From NCBI RefSeq assembly GCF_034314105.1, contig NZ_JAVIWJ010000001.1, forward strand, positions 3,349,501 through 3,413,500: a DNA stretch of 64,000 nt, read 5' to 3'. A program made the translations under genes and the position numbers. The notes under the pieces were generated by a model. It did not search any database, was not told where the DNA came from, and worked only from the letters and a program-made list of their open reading frames with translations. Within the stretch, counting starts at the first letter, position 1. Every line of letters starts with the position of its first letter. This DNA is from Pseudomonas sp. AB6 (GTDB taxonomy: Bacteria > Pseudomonadota > Gammaproteobacteria > Pseudomonadales > Pseudomonadaceae). This document shows, piece after piece, positions 46,924 through 56,601 of the stretch.

Positions 46924-48069
46924 TCAAACCTGCGCGATCCACTTCCGATGGGTATGGATCGACATCAAAACCCCAAACGCTGACAGTAATGTCACTAACG
47001 AAGTTCCACCGTAACTAATGAAGGGCAGCGGCACCCCTACAACCGGCATCAGACCACTGACCATACCGATGTTGACGAAAACGTAAACAAAAAAAGTCAT
47101 CGTCAGGCTGCCCGCCAGCAGTTTTCCGAACAAGGTCTGAGCTTGAGCGGTGATCACCAGCCCACGCCCGATCAACAATAAATAGATCAATAAAAGGGCG
47201 CAAATACCGACCAGACCGAACTCCTCACCCAGCACCGCGATGATGAAGTCGGTATGGCTTTCCGGCAAAAAATCCAGATGCGACTGGGTTCCCAGCAACC
47301 AGCCCTTACCAAATACACCACCCGACCCAATCGCCGCTTTGGACTGAATAATGTTCCAGCCGGTACCCAGCGGATCGCTCTCAGGATCGAGGAAGGTCAG
47401 AATTCGTTGTTTCTGATAATCGTGCATAAAGAAAAACCACATGCAAACGGCCACTGGAACGGCGGCAGTGAATACGCCGATAATCCAGCGCCAGCGCAAA
47501 CCAGCCATGAACAGTACAAATGTGCCGGAGGCGAGAATCAACAACGAGGTGCCGAGGTCCGGTTGACGCACGATCAGAATAAAGGGAAGGCCAATAAGCC
47601 CCAAACTCAGTGCCACATGTTTCAAGTGCGGGGGCAGGGTTCGTTTAGCCAAATACCAGGCAATAGTCGCCGGCATAATAATTTTCATGAATTCTGACGG
47701 CTGAAAGCGAATGACCCCAGGAATGTTGATCCAGCGGGTAGCGCCCATAGCGTTATGGCCCATAACATCAACAACCACCAACAGCAGCATCCCAAACACA
47801 TACATCACAGGAACCCAGCGCGCCATAAAGCGCGGTTCTAGCTGAGCGATGACCACCATTGAAACCAGTCCAATGGCGAAAGAAGTCGCCTGTTTGATCA
47901 TAAGATCCCAATTCTTGCCGCTGGCTGAATACAGCACAAACAAACCACCCGCACCGATGGTCAGCAGCAGAATCAGGAGAGGCCCATCGATATGGATGCG
48001 CTGCAGGAACGTCGCTCGGCGGCGCATCACATCATCGCTGGAGAGGATGCGATCAAAATTACTCTTCAC
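46924..48069 (-). CDS. rodA: Rod-shape SEDS peptidoglycan polymerase RodA, GTG start
   Basis: A 381-residue SEDS glycosyltransferase with ten membrane segments that polymerises lipid II at the side wall with PBP2. Motifs are GATRWINIPGVIRFQPSEFMK (given in two pieces: GATRWINIPG and RFQPSEFMK), GTGWNIIQSKAAIGSGG, FLPESHTDFIIAVLGEEFG with the conserved acidic residue, and GVPLPFISYGGTSL. The GTG at 48069 overlaps the mrdA end by 11 bases, arguing for coupled synthesis of the two partners. Confidence 0.95.
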   Translation of the reverse strand: MKSNFDRILSSDDVMRRRATFLQRIHIDGPLLILLLTIGAGGLFVLYSASGKNWDLMIKQATSFAIGLVSMVVIAQLEPRFMARWVPVMYVFGMLLLVVVDVMGHNAMGATRWINIPGVIRFQPSEFMKIIMPATIAWYLAKRTLPPHLKHVALSLGLIGLPFILIVRQPDLGTSLLILASGTFVLFMAGLRWRWIIGVFTAAVPVAVCMWFFFMHDYQKQRILTFLDPESDPLGTGWNIIQSKAAIGSGGVFGKGWLLGTQSHLDFLPESHTDFIIAVLGEEFGLVGICALLLIYLLLIGRGLVITAQAQTLFGKLLAGSLTMTFFVYVFVNIGMVSGLMPVVGVPLPFISYGGTSLVTLLSAFGVLMSIHTHRKWIAQV

Positions 48070-49954
48070 TGGCCGCAGCCTCCGCGCTTGAGGTGCTGGT
48101 GTACTCGGGCTTGAGCAAACCGTTTGAACCGAGCAACCACGAATCCATTACCTGGCGGACCACAGGGGCTGCAATACCGGAGCCGGACTCGCCGTTCTCC
48201 ACCATCACAGCGACTACTATTCTAGGATTGTCGGCAGGGGCAAAGCCCACGAACAAGGCGTGATCTCGGTGGCGTTCCTGAACCTTGGTCCGGTCATATT
48301 TCTCGCCTTGCTTGATCGCAACCACTTGCGCAGTCCCGCTTTTACCGGCAATCCGATATTGCGAACCAACAGCCGCTTTGCGTGCTGTTCCGCGTGCGCC
48401 GTGCATGACTTGCTGCATACCGTGGTTCACCTTGGCCCAGTCCGACGCATCACGCAGCACAATGTTCTCCATGGGGTTTTCGTCAACTGGGCGTATGCCA
48501 GCCACGGTTTTAGCCAGATGCGGTCGATTCCACACCCCTTTGTTGGCCACCAGCGCCGTAGCTTGCGCCAGTTGCAATGGCGTCGCCTGCATATAGCCCT
48601 GACCGATGCCAAGAATCAATGTTTCACCCGGAAACCAGGCTTGACGCCGGGTCGCTCGCTTCCATTCGCGCGATGGCATAAGCCCCGGGGATTCTTCGAA
48701 CATGTCTAGCGAGACTTTTTGTCCGATCCCGAACTTGTTTAAATAAGAAGAGAGCCGATCAATCCCTATTTTGTGCGCCAAATCATAGAAATACGTGTCA
48801 TTGGACCGCATGATCGCCGTGTCCAGATCAACCCAGCCGTCACCGGTACGGTTCCAGTTACGGTACTTGTGATCGTAGTTGGGCAGTTGATAGAAACCCG
48901 GATCGAACACCCGCGATGAGGCCGTGACCACACCGCTATCCAGACCGGCGATGGCAACGGCAGGTTTGATCGTCGAACCTGGCGGGTAAAGCCCGCGCAG
49001 AATGCGATTGAACAACGGTCGGTCAATCGAATCTCGCAACTCGGCGTAGTCTTTGAAGCTGATACCCGTGACAAACGGATTCGGGTCGAAGCTCGGCTGA
49101 CTGACCATCGCCAGTACCTCGCCGGTTGTCGGGTCCAGCGCAACCACTGCACCGCGACGACCGCCCAGTGCAGCCTCCGCAGCCTGTTGAAGCTTGATAT
49201 CAAGGCTCAGAACAATGTCTTTTCCAGGGATTGGATTGGTTCGATTAAGCACCCGCATGACGCGCCCACGGGCGTTGGTTTCAACTTCTTCGTAGCCAAC
49301 CCGCCCATGCAAGTCCGCCTCATAGAAACGCTCAATTCCTGTTTTCCCAATGTGGTGAGTCCCGCTGTAATTGACCGAATCAAGGGCCTTGAGCTCTTTC
49401 TCATTGATTCGACCCACGTACCCTACGGAGTGTGCGAAGTGTTCGCCCTGAGGATAATGGCGAACCAACTGCGCAACCACTTCAACACCCGGCAACCGGA
49501 ATTGATTGACCGCAATAAGGGCTATTTGCTCTTCGGTCAGTTCAAACAGGATGGGCACCGATTCAAACGGTCGGCGGCCCTGCTTCATGCGTCTCTCGAA
49601 CAAAATTCGGTCGTCAGCGGTCAGCATCAGGATTTCAACGATGGCGTCCAGCACTTGCGCCGAATTGCCGGAACGCTCGCGGGTCATGCTCAGACTAAAG
49701 CTAGGTCGATTGTCCGCAACCACTACGCCATTACGGTCGAAGATCAGGCCTCGACTCGGCGGAATGGGCTGAACATGCACCCGGTTATTTTCCGAAAGCG
49801 TCGAGTGGTAGTCGTATTGGATGACCTGAAGGAAATACAGCCGCGCTAACAGTACGCAAACAGCTAACACCACAACCACAGCTCCGACCACGACTCGGCC
49901 GCGCACCATGTGTGCGTCTTTCTCGTGGTCTTTGAGGTGGATCGGCTGAGACAT
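48059..49954 (-). CDS. mrdA: Penicillin-binding protein 2 (elongation transpeptidase)
   Basis: A 631-residue class B PBP. An N-terminal membrane helix (about 19-40) is followed by the PBP dimer domain with IPPSRGLIFDRNGVVVADN, and a transpeptidase domain with YPPGSTIKPAVAIAG (Ser nucleophile and Lys), MRSNDTYFYDLA (SxN) and AGKSGTAQVV (KTG-type). It cross-links side-wall peptidoglycan with RodA and is the mecillinam target. It starts 13 bases after rlmH and overlaps rodA. Confidence 0.96.
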   Translation of the reverse strand: MSQPIHLKDHEKDAHMVRGRVVVGAVVVVLAVCVLLARLYFLQVIQYDYHSTLSENNRVHVQPIPPSRGLIFDRNGVVVADNRPSFSLSMTRERSGNSAQVLDAIVEILMLTADDRILFERRMKQGRRPFESVPILFELTEEQIALIAVNQFRLPGVEVVAQLVRHYPQGEHFAHSVGYVGRINEKELKALDSVNYSGTHHIGKTGIERFYEADLHGRVGYEEVETNARGRVMRVLNRTNPIPGKDIVLSLDIKLQQAAEAALGGRRGAVVALDPTTGEVLAMVSQPSFDPNPFVTGISFKDYAELRDSIDRPLFNRILRGLYPPGSTIKPAVAIAGLDSGVVTASSRVFDPGFYQLPNYDHKYRNWNRTGDGWVDLDTAIMRSNDTYFYDLAHKIGIDRLSSYLNKFGIGQKVSLDMFEESPGLMPSREWKRATRRQAWFPGETLILGIGQGYMQATPLQLAQATALVANKGVWNRPHLAKTVAGIRPVDENPMENIVLRDASDWAKVNHGMQQVMHGARGTARKAAVGSQYRIAGKSGTAQVVAIKQGEKYDRTKVQERHRDHALFVGFAPADNPRIVVAVMVENGESGSGIAAPVVRQVMDSWLLGSNGLLKPEYTSTSSAEAAASEE

Positions 49955-49967
49955 TTAGGCGCGCAGG

Positions 49968-50435
49968 CTATTTGTGATAAGGGTGCCCGGACAGAACTGT
50001 CCAGGCGCGGTACATCTGCTCACCAATAAGAATACGCACCAATGGATGTGGCAACGTTAACGGCGACAGCGACCAGCGCTGCTCGCTACGCGCACAGACT
50101 TCCGGCGACAGTCCCTCAGGACCGCCGACCATCAAGTTGACCGTGCGTGCGTCGAGACGCCAGCGATCAAGCTCGACCGAAAGCTGTTCGGTACTCCAAG
50201 GCTTACCCTGCACTTCAAGCGTGACAATTCGCTCGCCCGGCTGAACTTTCGCCAGCATGGCCTCACCTTCCTGGCGAATAAAACGCGCTACGTCAGCGTT
50301 TTTGCCACGGGTATTGAGCGGAATTTCCACTAACTCAAGCGCAAGCTCGGACGGCATCCGTTTGGCATATTCCTGCCAACCTTCTTCCACCCACTTGGGC
50401 ATGCGCGAACCAACAGCGATCAAACGCAAACGCAC
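49968..50435 (-). CDS. rlmH: 23S rRNA (pseudouridine1915-N3)-methyltransferase, GTG start
   Basis: A 155-residue SPOUT methyltransferase acting on assembled 70S ribosomes. The knot motifs are [14 protein letters not shown] and [19 protein letters not shown], and it ends [17 protein letters not shown] as in the family. The GTG at 50435 has AAGGGG at normal distance. It follows rsfS by nine bases, pairing two 50S factors. Confidence 0.96.
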   Translation of the reverse strand: MRLRLIAVGSRMPKWVEEGWQEYAKRMPSELALELVEIPLNTRGKNADVARFIRQEGEAMLAKVQPGERIVTLEVQGKPWSTEQLSVELDRWRLDARTVNLMVGGPEGLSPEVCARSEQRWSLSPLTLPHPLVRILIGEQMYRAWTVLSGHPYHK

Positions 50436-50444
50436 GGAGACCCC

Positions 50445-50855
50445 TTACTCTTTGTCGAGAAAGGTCATCGGGTCGAATGGGTTGCCTTCATGCACAGAAT
50501 GCAGCGCACGGCTCTGCTCAGCGCCTTGCCACAGGCGCTCGAGGTCGTAGAACTGACGGGCAGCGGAGGTCATAACGTGAACAATGACGTCGCCCAGGTC
50601 CAGCAACACCCAATCGCTGTCGCCTTTGCCTTCTTCACTTAGCGGCTTGACGCCGGCAGCCTTGCATTTGTCGCGGACGCTATCGACCAGAGCGTTAAGC
50701 TGGCGATTGGAGGTGCCGGTGGCGATCAGCATGTAATCAGCGATGCTGGTCTTGTCGCGAACATCGATGGCGAGGATATCGGTACCCTTAATGTCTTCCA
50801 AGGCAGCCGTTGCCAACTTAACCACTTCTTCGCTACTCAATTTTTGCTTTGTCAT
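50445..50855 (-). CDS. rsfS: Ribosome silencing factor RsfS
   Basis: A 136-residue protein that binds uL14 on the 50S subunit and blocks subunit joining during starvation. Family blocks are [54 protein letters not shown] and [10 protein letters not shown]. The tail after residue 115 is variable. It lies 59 bases after nadD, the usual nadD-rsfS-rlmH order. Confidence 0.96.
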   Translation of the reverse strand: MTKQKLSSEEVVKLATAALEDIKGTDILAIDVRDKTSIADYMLIATGTSNRQLNALVDSVRDKCKAAGVKPLSEEGKGDSDWVLLDLGDVIVHVMTSAARQFYDLERLWQGAEQSRALHSVHEGNPFDPMTFLDKE

Positions 50856-50914
50856 ATAAAACTCATTCAGCTCGTATGTGTGGGATGCCGAAACGCGTGT
50901 TGAACACAGCAGTT

Positions 50915-51640
50915 TCAGAGGCTCCCCTCAGTGTTCGGCGCATGGTACAGCCCGTGCGCGTCGATATAGGCCAGTACCGCGTCTGGCACCAGAAAACGTA
51001 CCGACTTCCCGCTGGCCAGCAGTTGGCGGATCTGGGTGGCAGACACTGATAACGGTGTCTGCCAGACGAATGTAATGTGTCCACCCGGCCCCTTGAGGGC
51101 CTTAGGGTTGCTGACCGCGCGCCCTGCCAGCAGATTTCGCATGGCGTCAGGCGACTCGCTGTCGGCGTCCGGGCGTTGCAGCACCACGATATGGCAGTGC
51201 TCCAGCAGCTCTTCCCAGCGATGCCAAGTCGGAAGTCCGCAAAATGCGTCCCAACCCAATAACAGGAATAACTGGTCATCTGCGGCCAATTCGGCCCGCA
51301 TCAGTTCCAGGGTGTCGATGGTGTACGACGGTTTGTCCCGCTTTAATTCACGGTCATCCACCGTCAAAGGTGACACTCCGGCTACCGCGCATTGAACCAT
51401 TGCCAGACGGTCCTGCGCGCTCACGCTCGGGGTATCGCGATGGGGTGGCCTGGCACTGGGTGTCAGGCGCAACTCATCGAGTTCAAGCAGCTCGGCAACT
51501 TCCAGCGCACCGCGCAAATGGCCTATATGCACCGGATCGAAAGTGCCACCCAACACGCCAACGCGTCGCGGCGCATGAGGGGGTGATTTCGCCGCCGCAG
51601 TCTTTTCAGGCTCGACCAAGTCAGACAGGTCCTTGGCCAC
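50915..51640 (-). CDS. nadD: Nicotinate-nucleotide adenylyltransferase, GTG start
   Basis: A 241-residue enzyme making nicotinate adenine dinucleotide from NaMN and ATP in NAD synthesis. Motifs are [18 protein letters not shown] with the nucleotidyltransferase Hx[13 protein letters not shown], and the C-terminal [15 protein letters not shown]. The N terminus has about 25 residues before the core, more than usual, because no ATG is available; the GTG at 51640 overlaps the proA end by 20 bases without a clear ribosome site, so a start nearer the core (GTG or TTG) is possible. Confidence 0.93.
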   Translation of the reverse strand: MAKDLSDLVEPEKTAAAKSPPHAPRRVGVLGGTFDPVHIGHLRGALEVAELLELDELRLTPSARPPHRDTPSVSAQDRLAMVQCAVAGVSPLTVDDRELKRDKPSYTIDTLELMRAELAADDQLFLLLGWDAFCGLPTWHRWEELLEHCHIVVLQRPDADSESPDAMRNLLAGRAVSNPKALKGPGGHITFVWQTPLSVSATQIRQLLASGKSVRFLVPDAVLAYIDAHGLYHAPNTEGSL

Positions 51641-52895
51641 GTAACTGATGACCGTCGCCGATCACGATGTACTTTTCGCAGGTCAGACCCTCAAGGCCGA
51701 CCGGGCCGCGGGCGTGCAGCTTATCAGTAGAAATGCCAATCTCGGCACCCAATCCATATTCAAAGCCATCGGCGAAGCTGGTCGGTGCGTTGACCATCAC
51801 TGAACTGGAGTCAACTTCGGCCATGAAACGTCGGGCCTGAGTCTGATTTTCAGTGACGATGGCGTCGGTGTGGTGTGACCCATAGTGATTGATGTGTTCA
51901 ATGGCCTGATCCAGGCCATTGACGACCAAAATCGACAAAATCGGCGCCAGGTATTCGGTGTGCCAGTCTTCTTCAGTAGCTGGAACGGCATCAATCAACG
52001 CTTGTGTGCGCTCGCAACCGCGCAATTCAACACCTTTTTCCCTCAGTTGCGCAGCCATTGGCGGAAGAAAATCAGCCGCCACAGCCGCATCGACCAGCAA
52101 GGTTTCCATCGCGCCACAGATGCCGTAGCGGTAGGTCTTGGCGTTAAAACAGATGCTCTGGGCGTTGGTCAGGTCTGCGTACGCACTCACATAAACATGG
52201 CAAATACCGTCCAGGTGCTTAATAACCGGCACCCGCGCATCCCGACTGACGCGCTCAATCAAGCCTTTGCCGCCGCGTGGAACAATGACGTCAACATACT
52301 CGGGCATGGTGATCAAAGCCGCAACGGCTTCGCGGTCAGTGACTTCGACGACCTGAACCACCGCCGCCGGCAAATCGGCTGCCGCCAAACCACGCTGGAT
52401 GCAGGCAGCGATTGCGCGGTTGGAGTGAATAGCTTCGGAGCCGCCGCGCAGGATCGTGGCATTGCCAGACTTGAGGCACAAGCTAGCTGCGTCGATGGTC
52501 ACGTTGGGGCGAGACTCGTAAATAATCCCCACCACCCCCAACGGCACCCGCATTTTGCCGACTTGAATACCGGACGGGCGAAAGCTCATGTCGCGGATCG
52601 AACCTATTGGGTCTGGCAGGTTAATCACCTGGCGCAAACCAACGATCATGTTGTCGATGCGTGCCGGAGTCAGGGCCAGACGCTCAAGCATGGCCGGAGA
52701 AAGGCCGTTGGCCCGGCCCGAAGCCAAGTCCAGTTCGTTGGCAGTAGAAAGCTCAGCGCGAGCTTCATCCAACGCAGCAGCAGTGGCCTGCAATGCATGG
52801 TTTTTCTGCGCGGTGCTGGCACGGCCGATTACGCGCGAAGCTTCGCGGGCAGCTCGACCCAGGCGGGTCATGTAGTCAAGAACGGACTCAGTCAT
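51621..52895 (-). CDS. proA: Gamma-glutamyl phosphate reductase
   Basis: A 424-residue aldehyde-dehydrogenase-fold enzyme in proline synthesis. Blocks are [72 protein letters not shown] and the catalytic Cys in [20 protein letters not shown] (pieces). It is the first gene of the nadD-rsfS-rlmH-mrdA-rodA-mltB-rlpA run, so its promoter may drive much of that block. Confidence 0.96.
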   Translation of the reverse strand: MTESVLDYMTRLGRAAREASRVIGRASTAQKNHALQATAAALDEARAELSTANELDLASGRANGLSPAMLERLALTPARIDNMIVGLRQVINLPDPIGSIRDMSFRPSGIQVGKMRVPLGVVGIIYESRPNVTIDAASLCLKSGNATILRGGSEAIHSNRAIAACIQRGLAAADLPAAVVQVVEVTDREAVAALITMPEYVDVIVPRGGKGLIERVSRDARVPVIKHLDGICHVYVSAYADLTNAQSICFNAKTYRYGICGAMETLLVDAAVAADFLPPMAAQLREKGVELRGCERTQALIDAVPATEEDWHTEYLAPILSILVVNGLDQAIEHINHYGSHHTDAIVTENQTQARRFMAEVDSSSVMVNAPTSFADGFEYGLGAEIGISTDKLHARGPVGLEGLTCEKYIVIGDGHQLRGQGPV

Positions 52896-53248
52896 GGTCT
52901 CAGAGGTCTTGGCGTAGAGGAAAGCGGCCGATTATAGCTGTCGAGCAGGAGTAACGACAGCAGTGGCAGGCGGATGGTCGATAACAGCGGTGAAATAGTG
53001 AGAAGAATTTCATGTTTCATGCCATGCCCGCGACGACGGACGACCGCTTGACCGTGTCGTGACTTGCGCAGGCAAACCCGCTCACACAGAATTGCGACCA
53101 GCCAAAGACGATGTAGGCGTTGGCTTGCCGCCGAAAATGTCGATGCATACCGCACGGGTTTATCTCGACAACCGGGGTCAACCCCGTTCAGCGTCGATTA
53201 AGACACGTGTTGTTATCATCACACCCCATTCGCCGATCATTTCCGTAG
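52896..53248. other. 353-base divergent region between proA and mpg
   Basis: Apart from the proA -10 element no gene, terminator or clear repeat was found. A stretch near 53060-53090 faintly resembles a decayed REP arm. Confidence 0.4.
52931..52936 (-). promoter_or_regulatory. Putative proA -10 element
   Basis: TATAAT on the minus strand, 36 bases before the proA ATG, followed by CGGCCGC. The transcript would have a short leader. The -35 position lacks a close TTGACA match. It is the only strong -10 found ahead of the proA-to-rlpA series. Confidence 0.5.
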
Positions 53249-53950
53249 ATGCCGATGCCTGACTACGTGCCTAACCCGCTCCCTGACTCGTTTTTCGACC
53301 GTGATGCACAATTGCTTGCCCGTGGTCTGCTGGGCAAGGTTATCCGCCATCGAGTAGGAATCGCCCCGAATTTTTTGTGGCTGTCGGCAGTGATTATCGA
53401 AACTGAAGCGTATTACGCAGCAGAACGGGGGAGCCACTCATCGCTGGGGTACACCGAAAAGCGCAAGGCATTGTTTCTAAGCGGCGGCCACATTTATATG
53501 TATTACGCCCGCGGCGGCGACTCACTGAACTTCAGCGCCGGTGGGCCAGGCAACGCGGTGCTGATTAAGTCGGCCTACCCGTGGGTCGATACGCTCTCCG
53601 ATAGCATCAGCCTCTCCCACATGTTGCTTAACAATCCGAATGCCAACGGCACGTTGCGCAAGCCAGAACGCTTGTGCGCGGGGCAAACCCTATTGTGCAA
53701 GGCATTGGGGCTTAAGGTTGCGATGTGGGACGCCAAACGCTTTGATTGCGAACAATTGTTCGTCGACGATGTCGGAGCAGCGCCGATACATATTATTCAA
53801 ACCACGCGACTGGGCATCCCCGAAGGCCGGGACGGACACCTGATGTACCGTTTCGTCGATGCTACCTATGCAAGGTTCTGTACACGTAACCCCCTGCGAC
53901 GTGGACAGCTGGAAGGCCGTGACTATTTCTTACTGGAACAAGGAAGCTAA
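53249..53950 (+). CDS. mpg: DNA-3-methyladenine glycosylase (AAG/Mpg family)
   Basis: A 233-residue base-excision glycosylase of the AAG fold, unrelated to AlkA, that removes 3-methyladenine and similar lesions. Motifs are QLLARGLLGKVIRH, VIIETEAYYAAERGSHSS with the catalytic Glu, and HIYMYYARGGDSLNFSAGG. It is the second methyl-purine glycosylase in the window. The fused DedA-PAP2 gene follows three bases after the stop. Confidence 0.93.
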   Translation: MPMPDYVPNPLPDSFFDRDAQLLARGLLGKVIRHRVGIAPNFLWLSAVIIETEAYYAAERGSHSSLGYTEKRKALFLSGGHIYMYYARGGDSLNFSAGGPGNAVLIKSAYPWVDTLSDSISLSHMLLNNPNANGTLRKPERLCAGQTLLCKALGLKVAMWDAKRFDCEQLFVDDVGAAPIHIIQTTRLGIPEGRDGHLMYRFVDATYARFCTRNPLRRGQLEGRDYFLLEQGS

Positions 53951-53953
53951 AAC

Positions 53954-55270
53954 ATGGGCTCATGGCTCGACAGCATTACCGGTTGGTTGACGGCAAATCC
54001 CTCGTGGTTGGGTACGGCGATTTTTCTTATAGCGTGTTTCGAATGCCTGGCAATTGTCGGCCTCGTCGTGCCGGGCACCGTGTTCATGTTCGCCGTTGCG
54101 GTATTGGCCGGCAGTGGTTCGCTGCCGCTTGGCGAAACACTGTTATTAGGATTTGCAGGTGGACTGCTGGGCGACATCTTGTCGTACTTCCTCGGCAGAC
54201 GTTTTCATCAGAATATTCGCCGATTGCCAGGGTTGCGACACCACCCGGAATGGATCGACCGTGCCGAAATCTATTTTCAGCGTTACGGCATTGCCAGTTT
54301 GCTGGTTGGGCGCTTCATCGGGCCGCTGCGTCCCATGCTGCCGATGGTCGCTGGAATGTTCGACATGCCGTTTTTTCGATTTTTAGCCGTCAGCCTCGTC
54401 GCCGCGGCCGGCTGGTCTGTCGTTTTCTTGCTGCCCGGCTGGGCAACGGGTGCGGCTATCCGCTTGCCGCTGCCACAAGGGTTTTGGCCCCAGGCCGGAA
54501 TAGTTGGCGCCGGGCTTGCTGCCTTGCTGGGCGTGAGTATCCACAGCAGCGTCGCAGGCAAGCGCTACGCCACACGGTTGATTGCGCTGCTGAGCCTGGT
54601 AATGCTGATTGGCCTATTCATCGGCTGGCCATACCTTGCGCAGTTTGACCAAGGCTTGATGTCGTTGGTACAGGAACACCGCAACTCAGCCGCCGACCCA
54701 TTCGCGGTGATGATCACTCGACTCGGTGACTTCAAAACCCAGGTTGTGATAACGATCGTGTTACTTGGCCTGCTGTTGGCTCTTCGACAGCGGCGACAAG
54801 CAACCTTTGCGATGGGCGCCATTTTAGGCTCGGCACTGGTCAACACCCTCGTAAAATGGGCGGCGGCGCGTGCTCGCCCCGACGTGATACTTGACCCCAT
54901 CACGAGCTACAGCATGCCGAGCGGTCACAGCTCCGGCTCGTTTGCGATGTTTATGGTGCTGGCGATTCTGGCTGGGCGCGGCCAACCGCTGCGCTTTCGT
55001 CTCACATGGCTGCTAGTGGGTAGTATTCCAGCGTTAGCGATTGCGATGTCGAGGGTTTATTTAGGCGCGCATTGGCCTACAGACGTACTGGCCGGCGCCA
55101 CGCTGGCGTTCTTTATGTGCGCAGCCAGCTTGACGCTCATTCAGCGCCAGGAACCGTTGCGACCCATGCCGACAAAAGTCTGGTGGATCATTCTGCCTTC
55201 GCTGGTTGCGGTGTATGGTTTCTTCGCGCTACATGCCTTAGCCAACGCCATCAGTCAGTATCAGTATTGA
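53954..55270 (+). CDS. DedA (VTT)-PAP2 phosphatase fusion membrane protein
   Basis: A 438-residue membrane protein of two parts. Residues about 15-195 are a DedA/VTT domain: FECLAIVGLVVPGTVFMF, GGLLGDILSYFLGRRFH and RFIGPLRPMLPMVAGMFDM. Residues about 215-430 are PAP2 phosphatase with all three motifs: KWAAARARP, PSGHSSGSFAM and SRVYLGAHWPTDVLAG. DedA proteins flip polyprenyl or phospholipids; PAP2 enzymes remove lipid pyrophosphates. A fusion suggests joint handling of undecaprenyl or phosphatidic lipids at the inner membrane. It sits three bases after mpg and converges on the Lon-type gene. Confidence 0.92.
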   Translation: MGSWLDSITGWLTANPSWLGTAIFLIACFECLAIVGLVVPGTVFMFAVAVLAGSGSLPLGETLLLGFAGGLLGDILSYFLGRRFHQNIRRLPGLRHHPEWIDRAEIYFQRYGIASLLVGRFIGPLRPMLPMVAGMFDMPFFRFLAVSLVAAAGWSVVFLLPGWATGAAIRLPLPQGFWPQAGIVGAGLAALLGVSIHSSVAGKRYATRLIALLSLVMLIGLFIGWPYLAQFDQGLMSLVQEHRNSAADPFAVMITRLGDFKTQVVITIVLLGLLLALRQRRQATFAMGAILGSALVNTLVKWAAARARPDVILDPITSYSMPSGHSSGSFAMFMVLAILAGRGQPLRFRLTWLLVGSIPALAIAMSRVYLGAHWPTDVLAGATLAFFMCAASLTLIQRQEPLRPMPTKVWWIILPSLVAVYGFFALHALANAISQYQY

Positions 55271-55285
55271 GCACAACCTGGCGAT

Positions 55286-55873
55286 CTAAACGTGCAGATC
55301 GCCTTGCATTTCGTCGAGCAAGTCCTGGATCGCGTTGAGGCGCTGCTGTGCGTCACTGAGTTCAAGAAGCTCAACTTTGTCTTCTTCGGTAAATGGCAAT
55401 AGATACGCCAACTGATTGGCCAGCGACTGCTGGCCAATAGCAGTAACGCCCATGTTCAGCGCAGCAACCATCGGATGCTCGGCCAGCGCAGACAGCAACG
55501 CCATCAAGTCCGCGTCCCGCTCCTGCAACGGATGATCTTGAAGTTCATCGAGCCATTCAACTTGCGCCACTATCAATTGATCGCGCTGAACATCGCTGCT
55601 GACGACCCTAAAGCGTCTTGCGCCCTCCACGCGAATCCCCAACAAGCCATTTTCTTGCTGCTGGAAATCACGCACCAACGCCTCGCATCCAATCAGTGCA
55701 TAGCCATCGGGGGCCTGAGCGACGTATTCGTGGTCGAGAATGCACACAACACCGAAACCCTCACCCTTTTTCATGCAGCGACCAATCATGTCCAGATAAC
55801 GCGCTTCGAACAGCTGCAAATCCAGGGTGCAGCCGGGGAATAACACGGCGTTGAGGGGAAATAACGGCAGCAT
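55286..55873 (-). CDS. Lon N-terminal-domain (LonN) protein
   Basis: A 195-residue protein with only the Lon substrate-binding (LAN) domain and no ATPase or protease part. It opens MLPLFPLNAVLFPGCTLDLQ and has FEARYLDMIGRCMKKGEGFG, GLLGIRVEGARRF and AHPMVAALNMG-type blocks. Role unknown; possibly substrate or ligand binding. AAGGA eight bases before the ATG sets the start. It lies 11 bases after lrgB, probably in the same transcript. Confidence 0.88.
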   Translation of the reverse strand: MLPLFPLNAVLFPGCTLDLQLFEARYLDMIGRCMKKGEGFGVVCILDHEYVAQAPDGYALIGCEALVRDFQQQENGLLGIRVEGARRFRVVSSDVQRDQLIVAQVEWLDELQDHPLQERDADLMALLSALAEHPMVAALNMGVTAIGQQSLANQLAYLLPFTEEDKVELLELSDAQQRLNAIQDLLDEMQGDLHV

Positions 55874-55884
55874 ATAGAATTTCC

Positions 55885-56601
55885 TTAAACGAATAACGAC
55901 ACAGCCAGGGGAAGAAACACCGCCGTGGCAACGCCCATCAAGCTCATTGCCAGCGCAGCAAATGCGCCGCACTCCTCGCTTTCCTGCAGCGCCACCGAGG
56001 TGCCGACGGCATGAGCGGTCAAGCCCAGGGCCATACCGCGCGCCGCATGATTCTGAACACCTATTACAGACAGCAAGCCCGGGCCGAAAATGGCACCGAT
56101 AACGCCAGTAATCAACACAAACACCGCAGCCAATGGGGCAACACCACCAATTTGCTCAGCTACCAGCATCGCTATAGGCGAGGTTACTGACTTAGGCGCC
56201 ATAGTCATCAAAATCATGTGCTCGGCGCCAAATAACCAGCCCAGCGTCACGCCAAGGGACGTTGCCAACACACCGCCAATAATCAGCGTAGTAAACGTCG
56301 GCCAAAATAATTGCTTGATCCGTCGTAAATTCAGATAAAGCGGCACAGCCAAGGCGACGGTAGCCGGGCCTAACAGAATGCTTAGAATCTCCGTACTTTT
56401 GCGGTACTCAACATAAGTCAGGCCACAACTGATCAATATGCCAATCACCAACACCATCGAAATGAGCACTGGCTGCAAAAATATCCAGCGGGTTTTCTCA
56501 TAGGCCGCCAACATTAGCTGGTACGCGCCTAACGTAATCGCAATTCCGAACAGCGGATGATGAATAACCGATCCCCAGGCACCACTCCAGCCGATACTCA
56601 T
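55885..56601 (-). CDS. lrgB: LrgB/CidB-family membrane protein
   Basis: A 238-residue membrane protein with about seven hydrophobic segments. Conserved LrgB blocks are YRKSTEILSILLGPATVALA, APKSVTSPIAMLVAEQIGG and LTAHAVGTSVALQESEECGA. LrgAB/CidAB are linked to murein hydrolase control and to pyruvate or glycolate export. The ATG overlaps the lrgA stop (ATGA). LrgAB here lacks an adjacent LytSR-type regulator. Confidence 0.92.
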   Translation of the reverse strand: MSIGWSGAWGSVIHHPLFGIAITLGAYQLMLAAYEKTRWIFLQPVLISMVLVIGILISCGLTYVEYRKSTEILSILLGPATVALAVPLYLNLRRIKQLFWPTFTTLIIGGVLATSLGVTLGWLFGAEHMILMTMAPKSVTSPIAMLVAEQIGGVAPLAAVFVLITGVIGAIFGPGLLSVIGVQNHAARGMALGLTAHAVGTSVALQESEECGAFAALAMSLMGVATAVFLPLAVSLFV

